Shown here one piece after another: positions 6,978 through 13,666 of a stretch of 20,422 nucleotides of DNA (position 1 is its first letter; every line of letters begins with the position of its first letter). The translations under genes and the position numbers were made by a program. This stretch comes from Thermoplasmata archaeon (GTDB lineage: Archaea; Thermoplasmatota; Thermoplasmata; Thermoplasmatales; GCA-001856825): positions 1-20,422 of the forward strand of contig JAKBNO010000043.1 of NCBI GenBank assembly GCA_021831005.1, read 5' to 3'. Under the pieces are notes generated by a model, which worked only from the letters and a program-made list of their open reading frames with translations, had not been told where the DNA came from and did not search any database.

Positions 6978-7731
6978 TGCGCTCACCTTCCTTTTCTGGT
7001 TCCTGACTCTTGTATTTGGCCATCAGTGCCTCCCTCTGGAGGTTGGAGATGTATGTAGCTGCCTTCTTTGAAAGCTCTACCGCCTGTTCCAGTTCCTCCC
7101 TCGAAAAGTTGCCATCCATCTGTAGCAACACGATCTCATCCGTTCTCGGGATTATCGCCATGGGTAGGTCTGCCTGACCAAAATTGTCCTCTTCCTTGTT
7201 CAGGTCAAGGACCACCTTGCCGTCTATCTTTCCTGCAGCACACCCGACTACCATGTCCTTCATCGGTATGCCCGCATCGACCAGTGCAACAGAGGCTGCT
7301 GTCAGTCCCGCAATCCTCGTACCGGCGTCCGCCTGGAGGACCTCGATGTATACGTCTATACTCGTCCTCGGGAACTGCTCGGTGAAGACGGCGACCTCGA
7401 GTGCCTCACTTATTACCTTGGAAATCTCGATTGCCCTTCTGTCCGGTCCCGGTCTCTTCCTCTCGTCCACCGAGAATGCAGCCATGTTGTATCTTGCGTT
7501 TATTATTGCCCTCGAGGGATTCTGGGTGTGCTTCGGGAATGCCTCCCTTGGCCCATAAACTGCTACCAGAACCTTGTTTCCTCCCCACTCAATATAGGCA
7601 GAACCGTCTGCCCTGTTCAAGACCCCGACCTCTATCCTTATCGGTCTCAGTTCGTTGAACTTCCTTCCATCATTTCTCAAACCCTCTTCATTTATCAGTT
7701 TTATATCGCTTTGCGTTCCCAACTCAATCAC
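6970..7731 (-). CDS. rrp41: Archaeal exosome catalytic subunit Rrp41 (RNase PH-like)
   Basis: Rrp41 carries the phosphorolytic site of the exosome ring. The 253-residue product shows GLRNDGRKFNELRPI (17-31), RADGSAYIEWGGNKVLVAVYG (40-60, interrupted here for display only by naming the ends), the arginine motif ERKRPGPDRRAIEISK (90-105, with R98 and R99 for substrate binding), LQADAGTRIAG (132-142), and LDLNKEEDNFGQADLPMA, where D182 and D188 match the family's catalytic aspartates in both position and spacing. The C-terminal tail after about 240 is charged and probably disordered (EPEKEGERSE). The start is GTG at 7729-7731, overlapping the rrp4 TGA by four bases (GTGA), so the two subunits are likely made in step. 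Confidence 0.95.
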   Translation of the reverse strand: MIELGTQSDIKLINEEGLRNDGRKFNELRPIRIEVGVLNRADGSAYIEWGGNKVLVAVYGPREAFPKHTQNPSRAIINARYNMAAFSVDERKRPGPDRRAIEISKVISEALEVAVFTEQFPRTSIDVYIEVLQADAGTRIAGLTAASVALVDAGIPMKDMVVGCAAGKIDGKVVLDLNKEEDNFGQADLPMAIIPRTDEIVLLQMDGNFSREELEQAVELSKKAATYISNLQREALMAKYKSQEPEKEGERSE

Positions 7732-8390
7732 CTACTCTCTTCTAGAATCTTTTTTACCCTGTCCGTAAGACCGGATGTGTGCGCTTCTTTCTCAATGAAC
7801 CTTAGTATCTTTCTTACTTCCATCACCTTTTCAGCAGGTCCATCAAGCCACACTACTCCGTTCTGCCCGAGCTGAACTTTAACGCCCGTGGCCTCCTTTA
7901 TCGTGTTGACCATCGATCCGCCCTTCCCTATGATCCTTGAGACCTTCGTTGGTTGGACCATGATTATGTGTCCTCCCTCGAGTTTCCTGAGTCCTGCGTC
8001 CTTCAGGGAGAGCCACGTCTGCCTCGACTCCGTGATCTCATTGACCTTGAGAAATACTGTGTCTCCGACTCGCAGAATCTTGTTGAGATCCTGGTCAAGG
8101 TTCTTCCACGGCGTGTCGTTGATGTGCAGGAATCCGGGATACGGACCTCTTATGTCCATGATCCAGAACGACGGTGCTATGTCGATTACCTTCCCTATTA
8201 CCCTGTCGTTCCTTACCGGGTAGTACTTTCCAGCAAGCGGGATGATGTTCGCATAACTGTTGTAAGTCTGAATGACCCCCATGGTGTAGGAATAATACTT
8301 CCCGTTTTCGTGATAAATTCCGTTCCCCTGTTTCATCCCTTCTAGACTTATCTCTTCTCCTGGTAAAACAATCTTCCTCTCTATATCCAA
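7728..8390 (-). CDS. rrp4: Archaeal exosome RNA-binding cap subunit Rrp4
   Basis: Rrp4 forms the cap on the Rrp41-Rrp42 ring and feeds RNA into it. The 220 residues contain an N-terminal beta domain starting KIVLPGEEI (6-14), an S1 domain (about 60-130, with RVIGKVIDIAPSFWIMDIRG) and a KH domain whose GxxG loop is RIIGKGGSMVNTIKEATG (152-169). The start is TTG at 8388-8390. A strong GAGGTGA lies six bases upstream, overlapping the SBDS stop. The only upstream in-frame ATG, six bases earlier, is followed immediately by TAA and cannot be used, so TTG is the only start that keeps the conserved PGE segment. Confidence 0.94.
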   Translation of the reverse strand: MDIERKIVLPGEEISLEGMKQGNGIYHENGKYYSYTMGVIQTYNSYANIIPLAGKYYPVRNDRVIGKVIDIAPSFWIMDIRGPYPGFLHINDTPWKNLDQDLNKILRVGDTVFLKVNEITESRQTWLSLKDAGLRKLEGGHIIMVQPTKVSRIIGKGGSMVNTIKEATGVKVQLGQNGVVWLDGPAEKVMEVRKILRFIEKEAHTSGLTDRVKKILEESR

Positions 8391-8402
8391 TTACATTCAC
8401 CT

Positions 8403-9098
8403 CTACTTTATTAGTTTTATATTCACATTTCCCTTTGTTCTCTTGTTCAGGAAATCATATAGCTGGTCCTGAACACCTGCGGGAATCTCAACTATTGCAT
8501 TATAATTCCCGTTGCTCTTCCAATCCTCTTTCTGTATCTGCCCTAATTTTGCCATTTCTGCATATATCTTTCCGTATTCGGTCCCTGGGACTTCTATCTC
8601 CATCTTAACGTGCTCGAATCTTATAGGCAGGAGGACTCTTATCGCCTTCAAGACATCGTTGACCTGATCCTCCGCGCTCTTGAAAGGATCCACCCTAACC
8701 CTGGCCTCTTCCATCGCTTTCTCGATCCTCTGAGGGGGGTGAGGCGTTCCCGACTGTGGGTTCATTGACTCTCTGGCAATAATTTCTACGACCTGTCTCC
8801 TCTTTTCCTCGAGCATCTTCCTTCTCTGCTCAGTGGTCAGTTGCACCTGCCCCTTCTTGACTATCTCCATGACCACTGTCTGGAAGTCCTCAGTCCCGAA
8901 GACTTCCCTGATCACTTCTTCTGATGCCCTGTCACCCTTGCTGCTGTCCTTAAAAACCATGTCGGTTGCCATATATTCCGAAACGTTGACGCTCTTCCCT
9001 GATTTTACCAGATCTACTAGCTTCTGGTCGATTAACACTTCGAACCTGTGACCCTTTGATTCGTACCTAGCAATAAGAGCGTCCTCGACTTTGACCAT
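8403..9098 (-). CDS. sdo1: Ribosome maturation protein SBDS/Sdo1 homologue
   Basis: This is the archaeal homologue of the Shwachman-Bodian-Diamond protein, which in eukaryotes helps release the anti-association factor eIF6 from the large subunit. The 231-residue, three-domain protein is the usual archaeal length. Domain I (1-90) contains ALIARYESKGHRFEVLID; the linker to domain II has the hallmark NPQSGTPHPPQRIEKAMEEA (113-132), followed by VRVDPFKSAEDQV and VLLPIRFE; domain III (166-231) has a ferredoxin-like pattern ending VNIKLIK. The ATG is 8 bases after the psmA stop. Location between psmA and rrp4 matches the conserved archaeal exosome operon. Confidence 0.95.
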   Translation of the reverse strand: MVKVEDALIARYESKGHRFEVLIDQKLVDLVKSGKSVNVSEYMATDMVFKDSSKGDRASEEVIREVFGTEDFQTVVMEIVKKGQVQLTTEQRRKMLEEKRRQVVEIIARESMNPQSGTPHPPQRIEKAMEEARVRVDPFKSAEDQVNDVLKAIRVLLPIRFEHVKMEIEVPGTEYGKIYAEMAKLGQIQKEDWKSNGNYNAIVEIPAGVQDQLYDFLNKRTKGNVNIKLIK

Positions 9099-9106
9099 TC
9101 ACTTTC

Positions 9107-9817
9107 TCACTTGTTGCCTATTAGTTTGTTGGTTTCCTCCAGAGATAGGATCTTGAATTTTTCCCCTTTCCTTATGACCCCAACGCTGACCATTCCGAGT
9201 CCCTGTCCCTGTTCCAGTCCTGCCTTGAGTGCCTTGATGCCGAGATCTACAGCGTCCTTGAGTTGCATGCCTTGCTTGTATTCTTTCTCAAGAATCTCTA
9301 TCGCCGCATCCCGTCCATATCCTATCGCATCTGCCTTATAACCAGTGGAGAGCCCAGAAGGGTCTGTTTCAAACAGACTGATGCCCGTTTCATCTATGCC
9401 AATTATCAGGAGGGACACACCGAAGGGTCTCACTCCCCCATACTGGGTGTACTGCTGAAGCAGATCGCAGATCTTCTTGACCAATGACTCGACTATTATG
9501 TCCTGCCCGTAAGTGACCTTTTCAGACTGGGCCTGGAGTCTTGCGTGGTCTATCAATATCCTAGCGTCGCCTATCAGACCGGATGATGCTGCCCCTATGT
9601 GACCGTCTACAGTGAATATCTTCTCTATGCTCTTCTCCTCTATGAGTCCGCTCTTTATCCTCTTGTCTGCCATAAGGATGGCTCCATCCTCGAACACAAT
9701 ACCAATGGCAGTCGTACCTCTCTTGACGGCTTCCCTTGCATACTCTACCTGGAACAACCTTCCGTCCGGTGAGAACACGGTGATAGCCCGATCATAAGCC
9801 ATTTGTGCTGATTGCAT
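9107..9817 (-). CDS. psmA: 20S proteasome alpha subunit
   Basis: Alpha subunits form the outer rings and gate of the 20S proteasome. From ATG 9815-9817 the product is 236 residues and begins MQSAQMAYDRAITVFSPDGR, continuing LFQVEYAREAVKRG, the alpha-type signature and almost the Thermoplasma sequence as remembered. Other landmarks are SSGLIGDARILIDHAR, the QYTQYGGVRPFGVS segment and IGYGRDAAIEILEKEY. An in-frame TTG at 9847 would add ten residues, but the ATG has AGGTGA four bases upstream and gives the N-terminus expected for the gate, so I use it. It heads the 12-gene minus-strand superoperon. The catalytic beta subunit is not in this window. Confidence 0.95.
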   Translation of the reverse strand: MQSAQMAYDRAITVFSPDGRLFQVEYAREAVKRGTTAIGIVFEDGAILMADKRIKSGLIEEKSIEKIFTVDGHIGAASSGLIGDARILIDHARLQAQSEKVTYGQDIIVESLVKKICDLLQQYTQYGGVRPFGVSLLIIGIDETGISLFETDPSGLSTGYKADAIGYGRDAAIEILEKEYKQGMQLKDAVDLGIKALKAGLEQGQGLGMVSVGVIRKGEKFKILSLEETNKLIGNK

Positions 9818-9821
9818 CTTT

Positions 9822-9860
9822 TCACCTACTTTCTCCGTATATGGCAACGCAGTAATAAAC
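9822..9860 (-). promoter_or_regulatory. Promoter and Shine-Dalgarno of the psmA superoperon
   Basis: Reading the minus strand, an AT-rich GGTTTATTACT (about 9851-9861) lies in the gap between dph5 and psmA and is followed, after about 25 bases, by AGGTGA (9822-9827), four bases before the psmA ATG. This would give a short leader with a Shine-Dalgarno, unlike most other first genes here, which look leaderless. The Shine-Dalgarno is clear; the TATA assignment is tentative. Confidence 0.4.
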
Positions 9861-9893
9861 CTTTATGAGACTACTGAAACAAGTAAAACTTAA

Positions 9894-10619
9894 CTATGTA
9901 CGGAACAAATCGAGGGCTTCCTTTTCCTGAAAATGAAGTTCTGAGGGTATGACTATTGTGAGTGGAACTTTGATCTCATCTTGTTTCTTCAGACTGTCTA
10001 TCTTTCCGTAAACAATTCTTTCGTCTGGAGTGCCAAGATTGCTAACGATACCCACCTCCCTGTCCTTGCTGAAAAGACCTCTCTTCACTTGCGATTCCAT
10101 CCACAGAAGTTCATCCAGTGCATCCCTCAGCCCCAGTGGTGGTTCCGTATCCAGGAGCAGAATCGTGTGGAAGCCATTCGTGAAATTCTGGAATATTTTC
10201 TCATATGGAGAGAGCGGCCTGAAATTCTCCTTGAATCTTGGCAGGGATACCGCAGGGCCGATCTTGTAAAGGTGCATGCCCAGTCTGGTTGCAGCCGTTG
10301 GAAAGATTGATGTGTTGTGAAACGTCTTGACTTCGATCCCTCTGAGCTTCGCTTCCTTATAAATTGTGAAATGAGTGGTGGCTGAAAATGCGTCACCGGG
10401 GATGACGATTGAAACGTCTCCCTCTTCCTTTAAGATCCATTCGAAATTTTCAAGCTTGTCCCTGCCAACAAAGGTCAGCTCTCTCTTGCCAAATTCTCTT
10501 ATGTAATTCGGAGAAGTGTAAGTGTCTACAAGTATTAGTTCGGACTTGTCAAGAAAATCAATTTCCTCCCTTGTGAAACTGGAGGGCGGGTTGAATCCAG
10601 CAGAGATGAAACCAATCAT
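9894..10619 (-). CDS. dphB: Diphthine synthase (Dph5)
   Basis: This S-adenosylmethionine-dependent methyltransferase acts in diphthamide synthesis on elongation factor 2, trimethylating the intermediate attached to the target histidine. The 241 residues have the tetrapyrrole-methylase fold pattern: MIGFISAG at the start, LILVDTYTSPN (28-38), the diagnostic IPGDAFSATTH (73-83), LRGIEVKTFHNTSIF (92-106) and LGMHLYKIGPAVSLP (113-127), then FHTILLLDTEPPLGLRDALD in the C-terminal half. The family more often reads PGDPLSATTH; the P-L to A-F change is conservative. Its ATG overlaps the stop of the upstream phosphoesterase (ATGA), so the two are probably translated together. Confidence 0.94.
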   Translation of the reverse strand: MIGFISAGFNPPSSFTREEIDFLDKSELILVDTYTSPNYIREFGKRELTFVGRDKLENFEWILKEEGDVSIVIPGDAFSATTHFTIYKEAKLRGIEVKTFHNTSIFPTAATRLGMHLYKIGPAVSLPRFKENFRPLSPYEKIFQNFTNGFHTILLLDTEPPLGLRDALDELLWMESQVKRGLFSKDREVGIVSNLGTPDERIVYGKIDSLKKQDEIKVPLTIVIPSELHFQEKEALDLFRT

Positions 10620-11326
10620 AGGAGTCCCTTCACATTCCCGAGATCGATAGTTCCGTATGCATCCCAGAGACCGTAGACCCTCCCTTCATCGAGGTCTACC
10701 TTCTTCAGAACTGGTGAGTTGATTTCATTCTTCAAGATGTCTGAACCGCCTGCGTAGATAGACATCGCAGGAAGGACGATCAATCTCTCTTTTTTGAAGT
10801 AGAGGAAGCAGTGCAATTTCAAAACAGAATCCACGGAATCCCTGAGACCCACGGCAGGATGCTCATTCCCTATTATTCCTATGTCATCCCACTTGAAATT
10901 CTTGTGACCGTGATGAAAAGTATACCTTCCTTCCTTGTACGTGTCGTACGTTCTGAGGTTCAGTTTGGACGCTATGTTTGCAACGTAGTTGTCGTGATTG
11001 CCCTTTATCACAATGGGTTCTGATTTCTCACCTATCCTCCTCAGAAGCTCATACACGTCGCTCCATTCCTGGGGTGTGTTGTGGGAAAACTCGTGTTTCA
11101 GATCACCGTTAATTATGAACTTTTCCGGTTTGTACTTGTTGATAATCAGGTCAACGGTGTCATAGATCATTTGGGACTGGACCCTTGGGATGAATATGCC
11201 ATTCATGGCGAGAACGTCTTCATAACCGAGGTGGACGTCGGATACTACAACGGCGGAAATGTCCTCCAGAAATGCCGCTCCATATCTGGTGAAGAATATG
11301 CTGTTCTCGACCTCTATCTCGTCCAT
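10616..11326 (-). CDS. Calcineurin-like metallophosphoesterase, archaeal ICC-type
   Basis: The 236-residue protein carries the full set of dimetal phosphoesterase motifs: D30-x-H32 in VVSDVHLGYED, G-D75 in NGDLKHEF, G109-N-H-D in KGNHDN, HHGHK (138-142) and GNEHPAVG (153-160). It belongs to the predicted phosphoesterases of the ICC group that are widespread in archaea; the true substrate is unknown, and nuclease or nucleotide activity is possible. No signal peptide or membrane helix is seen. Its stop overlaps the Dph5 ATG by four bases, which may mean a link to diphthamide or only shared expression. It diverges from thiL across a 40-base gap. Confidence 0.88.
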   Translation of the reverse strand: MDEIEVENSIFFTRYGAAFLEDISAVVVSDVHLGYEDVLAMNGIFIPRVQSQMIYDTVDLIINKYKPEKFIINGDLKHEFSHNTPQEWSDVYELLRRIGEKSEPIVIKGNHDNYVANIASKLNLRTYDTYKEGRYTFHHGHKNFKWDDIGIIGNEHPAVGLRDSVDSVLKLHCFLYFKKERLIVLPAMSIYAGGSDILKNEINSPVLKKVDLDEGRVYGLWDAYGTIDLGNVKGLL

Positions 11327-11366
11327 CTGTTGATAATTTATTTAACTACATCTAATTATCTTTGTG
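11327..11366. promoter_or_regulatory. Compact divergent promoter between the phosphoesterase and thiL
   Basis: The 40 bases between the two start codons are very AT-rich. On the plus strand, ATAATTTATTT (about 11333-11343) is centred close to 28 bases before the thiL ATG. On the minus strand, AT-rich boxes (ATAATTAGA and TTAAATAAATTAT) lie 12-32 bases before the phosphoesterase ATG. The two promoters must overlap physically, so use of one may affect the other. Inference from spacing. Confidence 0.45.
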
Positions 11367-12248
11367 ATGGAGATAAGAGAACTAGGGGAGAGAAAACTCA
11401 TCGATAAAATTTGGAAGATCATAGGGGAAAAGAACGAAGATGAGGATGTCCACTTCCTGGATCAGGGAAAGAAGTTCCTCTTGATCGCAATGGACACTAT
11501 CAATGAGGGTTATCATTTCGAGAAGTGGTGGGACCCGGCATTGATCGGAAAATTTCTCGTCGACATCAATCTGAGCGATATAGCTTCAAAGAATGGTAGA
11601 CCTCTCGAGATGATGGTATCCTTCTCATTTCCAAGAACTCTTGATGCGGGTTGGGTATCCTCCCTCACCTCAGGGATCAAGGGTGAACTGGGTAAATACA
11701 AGGTCAAATTTTCTGGAGGAGACCTCAAGGAGTCAAAAAAGATTTCTTTGACTGGAATGATCACTGGCGAAGTCAAGAAGGGAAGAGAATTCAGAAGAAA
11801 TGGCGCTAGATCAGGGGATTTTGTTTATGCGTCCTCCACCATTGGGAAAAATGAACGAGCGATATTGGAATATCATAAAGGGAATAAACGAAAAGCTGGA
11901 GAAATCCTGGACATAAGACCCAGATTTGACGTACTGAAATCTCTCCGTAATACCAAGATCACTTCCTGCATCGACAACTCGGATGGAGTTTACAAATCGC
12001 TGAGACTTCTCGCCACTCTGAGCGGAGTCAAGATAAGGATAGAACGCGACATCTCTGAAAATTCAAAGAGTGAAGATGAAAGAGTCTTGTTATACTCCAC
12101 AGGGGGAGACTACGAACTTCTATTTACTTCTCCTGAAAGACTGAAAGGCTTTCCTCTGTTGGGAAGAGTTCTGGAAGGCAGGGGCGTGGTAGACCTAGAG
12201 GGAAATACTAGGTCTCTCACTGGTTTTGATCATTTCAGAACGCTCTAA
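11367..12248 (+). CDS. thiL: Thiamine-monophosphate kinase
   Basis: ThiL phosphorylates thiamine monophosphate to the active cofactor thiamine diphosphate. From ATG 11367 the product is 293 residues and starts MEIRELGERKLIDKI, the family opening. Further motifs are AMDTINEGYHF (about 41-51), LVDINLSDIASKNGRPLEM (66-84), FSGGDLKESKKISLTGMITG, CIDNSDGVYKSL in the second half, and STGGDYELLFTSPE. The first acidic motif, usually GDDAAV, reads DEDVHF, so the acidic pair is largely kept but the following small residue is a His. A GTG directly before the ATG is a possible start but adds only one residue. An upstream TATA-like box fits a leaderless message. It is slightly shorter than bacterial ThiL. 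Confidence 0.92.
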   Translation: MEIRELGERKLIDKIWKIIGEKNEDEDVHFLDQGKKFLLIAMDTINEGYHFEKWWDPALIGKFLVDINLSDIASKNGRPLEMMVSFSFPRTLDAGWVSSLTSGIKGELGKYKVKFSGGDLKESKKISLTGMITGEVKKGREFRRNGARSGDFVYASSTIGKNERAILEYHKGNKRKAGEILDIRPRFDVLKSLRNTKITSCIDNSDGVYKSLRLLATLSGVKIRIERDISENSKSEDERVLLYSTGGDYELLFTSPERLKGFPLLGRVLEGRGVVDLEGNTRSLTGFDHFRTL

Positions 12249-12258
12249 AACAGGTAAC

Positions 12259-12263
12259 TTTTT
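12259..12263 (+). terminator. Possible T-tract terminator after thiL
   Basis: A run of five T begins 11 bases after the thiL stop, followed by an AT-rich stretch. Archaeal termination often uses short T-tracts without a hairpin. The support is weak, as such runs are common in AT-rich gaps. Confidence 0.3.
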
Positions 12264-12331
12264 AATACAATTATTCTACACAGGAAACTCATAGGAACAT
12301 TGACAACCGACGCTCATTCTTTACGGAAAAT

Positions 12332-12340
12332 TTTATTAAA
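12332..12340 (+). promoter_or_regulatory. TATA-like box upstream of the histidine phosphatase gene
   Basis: TTTATTAAA is centred about 33 bases before the TTG start of the next gene, which would give a leader of only a few bases. The rest of the 120-base gap (12249-12368) holds no gene that I can recognise. Confidence 0.35.
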
Positions 12341-12368
12341 TTGATACATTAAAGATTGGTTGAGTTAA

Positions 12369-12944
12369 TTGATAAAGAAACTGATCTTGATGAGGCATGG
12401 TGAGAGTTTTGCAAATGTCAACAACATCATTTCAGAAGACATGAATCAATACCCTTTGACAGAAAGAGGGGTAGAACAGATTCTCTTCTCGGCTGAGCAA
12501 CTTAAGGGACTGAAGTTTGATGGAATCGTCTGCAGTCCTCTTCTCAGGACCAAGCAGACCGCGAGGACCGTCGGAGAAGTCATCGGCCTGAAGGTGACTG
12601 AAAATTCCAAGATAAGGGAGTCGGGTCTTGGGCCCTATAACGGGTACAGGGTAGACGAAGTCCCTAAGCTCAACAGGGAAGATCTGGGAATGGAGACTTG
12701 GAGTTCTCAGTTAGATAGGATGAAGAGTGCGCTTGCTGATTACGAGGGACAGTACCTGTTTGTAAGCCATGCTCTTCCCATCAGGGTCCTCACGGCTAGT
12801 TTTCTGGGATTGAACGAGAGGGAGAGTTACGGTATAGACATCAAGCTTGCATCCATGACTACAATAGATGTAGAGAATGAGAAAGTCCTGTCTATAGGAA
12901 CACTGCTGCTCACTGAAAGGGTTAAGAAACTATTCTCAAAGTAA
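12369..12944 (+). CDS. Histidine phosphatase superfamily protein (phosphoglycerate mutase-like)
   Basis: The 191-residue protein has the catalytic LMRHGES (7-13, with R9-H10-G11), the second arginine in SPLLRTKQTA (56-65), the acidic E84 of RESGLGPYNG, and the second catalytic histidine H134 in VSHALPIRV. These make it a phosphohistidine-dependent phosphatase or cofactor-dependent phosphomutase of about minimal size; sugar phosphates, nucleotides or alpha-ribazole phosphate are all possible substrates and the sequence does not decide. The start is TTG at 12369; the next possible start (ATG at 12390) would cut into the RHG strand, so TTG is preferred. It converges on the membrane protein gene 20 bases downstream. 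Confidence 0.87.
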   Translation: MIKKLILMRHGESFANVNNIISEDMNQYPLTERGVEQILFSAEQLKGLKFDGIVCSPLLRTKQTARTVGEVIGLKVTENSKIRESGLGPYNGYRVDEVPKLNREDLGMETWSSQLDRMKSALADYEGQYLFVSHALPIRVLTASFLGLNERESYGIDIKLASMTTIDVENEKVLSIGTLLLTERVKKLFSK

Positions 12945-12964
12945 TCAATGAGCCGAGCTCCAAA

Positions 12965-13474
12965 CTACCTCTGGAAGAATTTCTTCCTCTTGACCCTGAG
13001 TTTGCTCTTGGGACTTGGATGATAGATCTTGGACCAGACGCTTCTAAAGTCAAAGAAAGTCCCAGCCACATACCTGCTATTCTTCCGGAGCCCCTTCAGG
13101 GGACTTTGAAACCCTATGAATCTTTCGAATTCCCTTATTTCTCTATTTTCCCTCCCAAGAAATATGATCGCCATGCCTGAAATCCCTGCTATCAGGAAGA
13201 TTTTTCCAAGGACGTTCGTTTCCACAAATAATACGAATCCCTTTGACGCAAGGAAAAAGAATATGAATGCGACCAAGACCATCACAATGAACATGAGCCA
13301 GTTCATCACTCTCTTGTGAATTCCCCAGGCAATCAATCCAATCAAGAAAGCCCCAATGATTAGTGATACCGGAACTATCCAAGGAAGAAAAACGGTGAAC
13401 CCCACTATCATTACAAAGAAGAGAAGGTATCCAATTATGGAAACCCAGAGAGGAATTCTGATGGAAAATTTCAT
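12965..13474 (-). CDS. Small integral membrane protein with four predicted helices, function unknown
   Basis: I do not recognise a family. The 169 residues contain four hydrophobic stretches (about 9-29, 33-51, 57-76 and 88-106). The short loops carry basic residues after helix 2 (HKR, 53-55). The last 60 residues are soluble and very basic (RENREIREFERFIGF and a final SKLRVKRKKFFQR), so by the positive-inside rule the tail should be cytosolic. No cysteine, catalytic motif or signal peptidase site is seen. It is a single gene with its own TATA-like box (13507-13515), converging on the histidine phosphatase. Codon use looks like that of its neighbours, which supports a real gene. Confidence 0.75.
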   Translation of the reverse strand: MKFSIRIPLWVSIIGYLLFFVMIVGFTVFLPWIVPVSLIIGAFLIGLIAWGIHKRVMNWLMFIVMVLVAFIFFFLASKGFVLFVETNVLGKIFLIAGISGMAIIFLGRENREIREFERFIGFQSPLKGLRKNSRYVAGTFFDFRSVWSKIYHPSPKSKLRVKRKKFFQR

Positions 13475-13506
13475 GGGCGCTTACACATCAAGTTGTTCTA
13501 TTTATC

Positions 13507-13515
13507 ATTTATAAG
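13507..13515. promoter_or_regulatory. Near-symmetrical TATA box for the membrane protein gene, possibly two-way
   Basis: ATTTATAAG reads as CTTATAAAT on the minus strand, about 37 bases before the membrane protein ATG, predicting a leader of about ten bases. On the plus strand TTTATAAG is about 25 bases before an ATG at 13536, so the same box could fire the other way into the gap at 13516-13666. Confidence 0.45.
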
Positions 13516-13543
13516 AATTTTGATGCATTCTGCGGATGACAAC

Positions 13544-13649
13544 AGTTGAACCGCGGTCTCAAAGCGGAATTATGCTGTTTCGGTTTTGCATCAACCGAAG
13601 ATAGGACTGTTTGGAGAGATGATATGAGCTTTTCAACTTGCAGCGGTTC
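13544..13649. other. Candidate structured RNA or regulatory element in the gap between the membrane protein and the PPC gene
   Basis: The 192-base gap 13475-13666 has no recognised gene but more complementarity than I would expect by chance. A perfect 7-bp stem, TTCGGTT/AACCGAA (13579-13585 with 13593-13599), closes a 7-base loop. AGTTGAA (13544-13550) can pair with TTCAACT (13632-13638), and GAACCGC (13548-13554) with GCGGTTC (13643-13649); these two helices share GAA and exclude each other. A leaderless ORF of 22 codons (ATG 13536 to TAG 13602-13604) runs through the left half. No tRNA, C/D box or SRP-like pattern fits. Strand and function are unknown. Confidence 0.3.
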
Positions 13650-13666
13650 CCTGGGCCCACTATCTC

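Noticed and set aside
7068..7558. Plus-strand ORFs opposite rrp41
   Set aside because: Both are shadows of a gene with all exosome motifs; the translations are rich in Pro, Ser and Arg without any recognisable domain.
9818..9847. Longer psmA starting at TTG 9847
   Set aside because: The ATG at 9817 has AGGTGA four bases upstream and gives the conserved alpha-subunit N-terminus.
13531..13640. C/D-box guide RNA
   Set aside because: GATGA-like boxes occur (13535-13539, 13619-13625), but there is no CTGA D box at a suitable distance on either strand.
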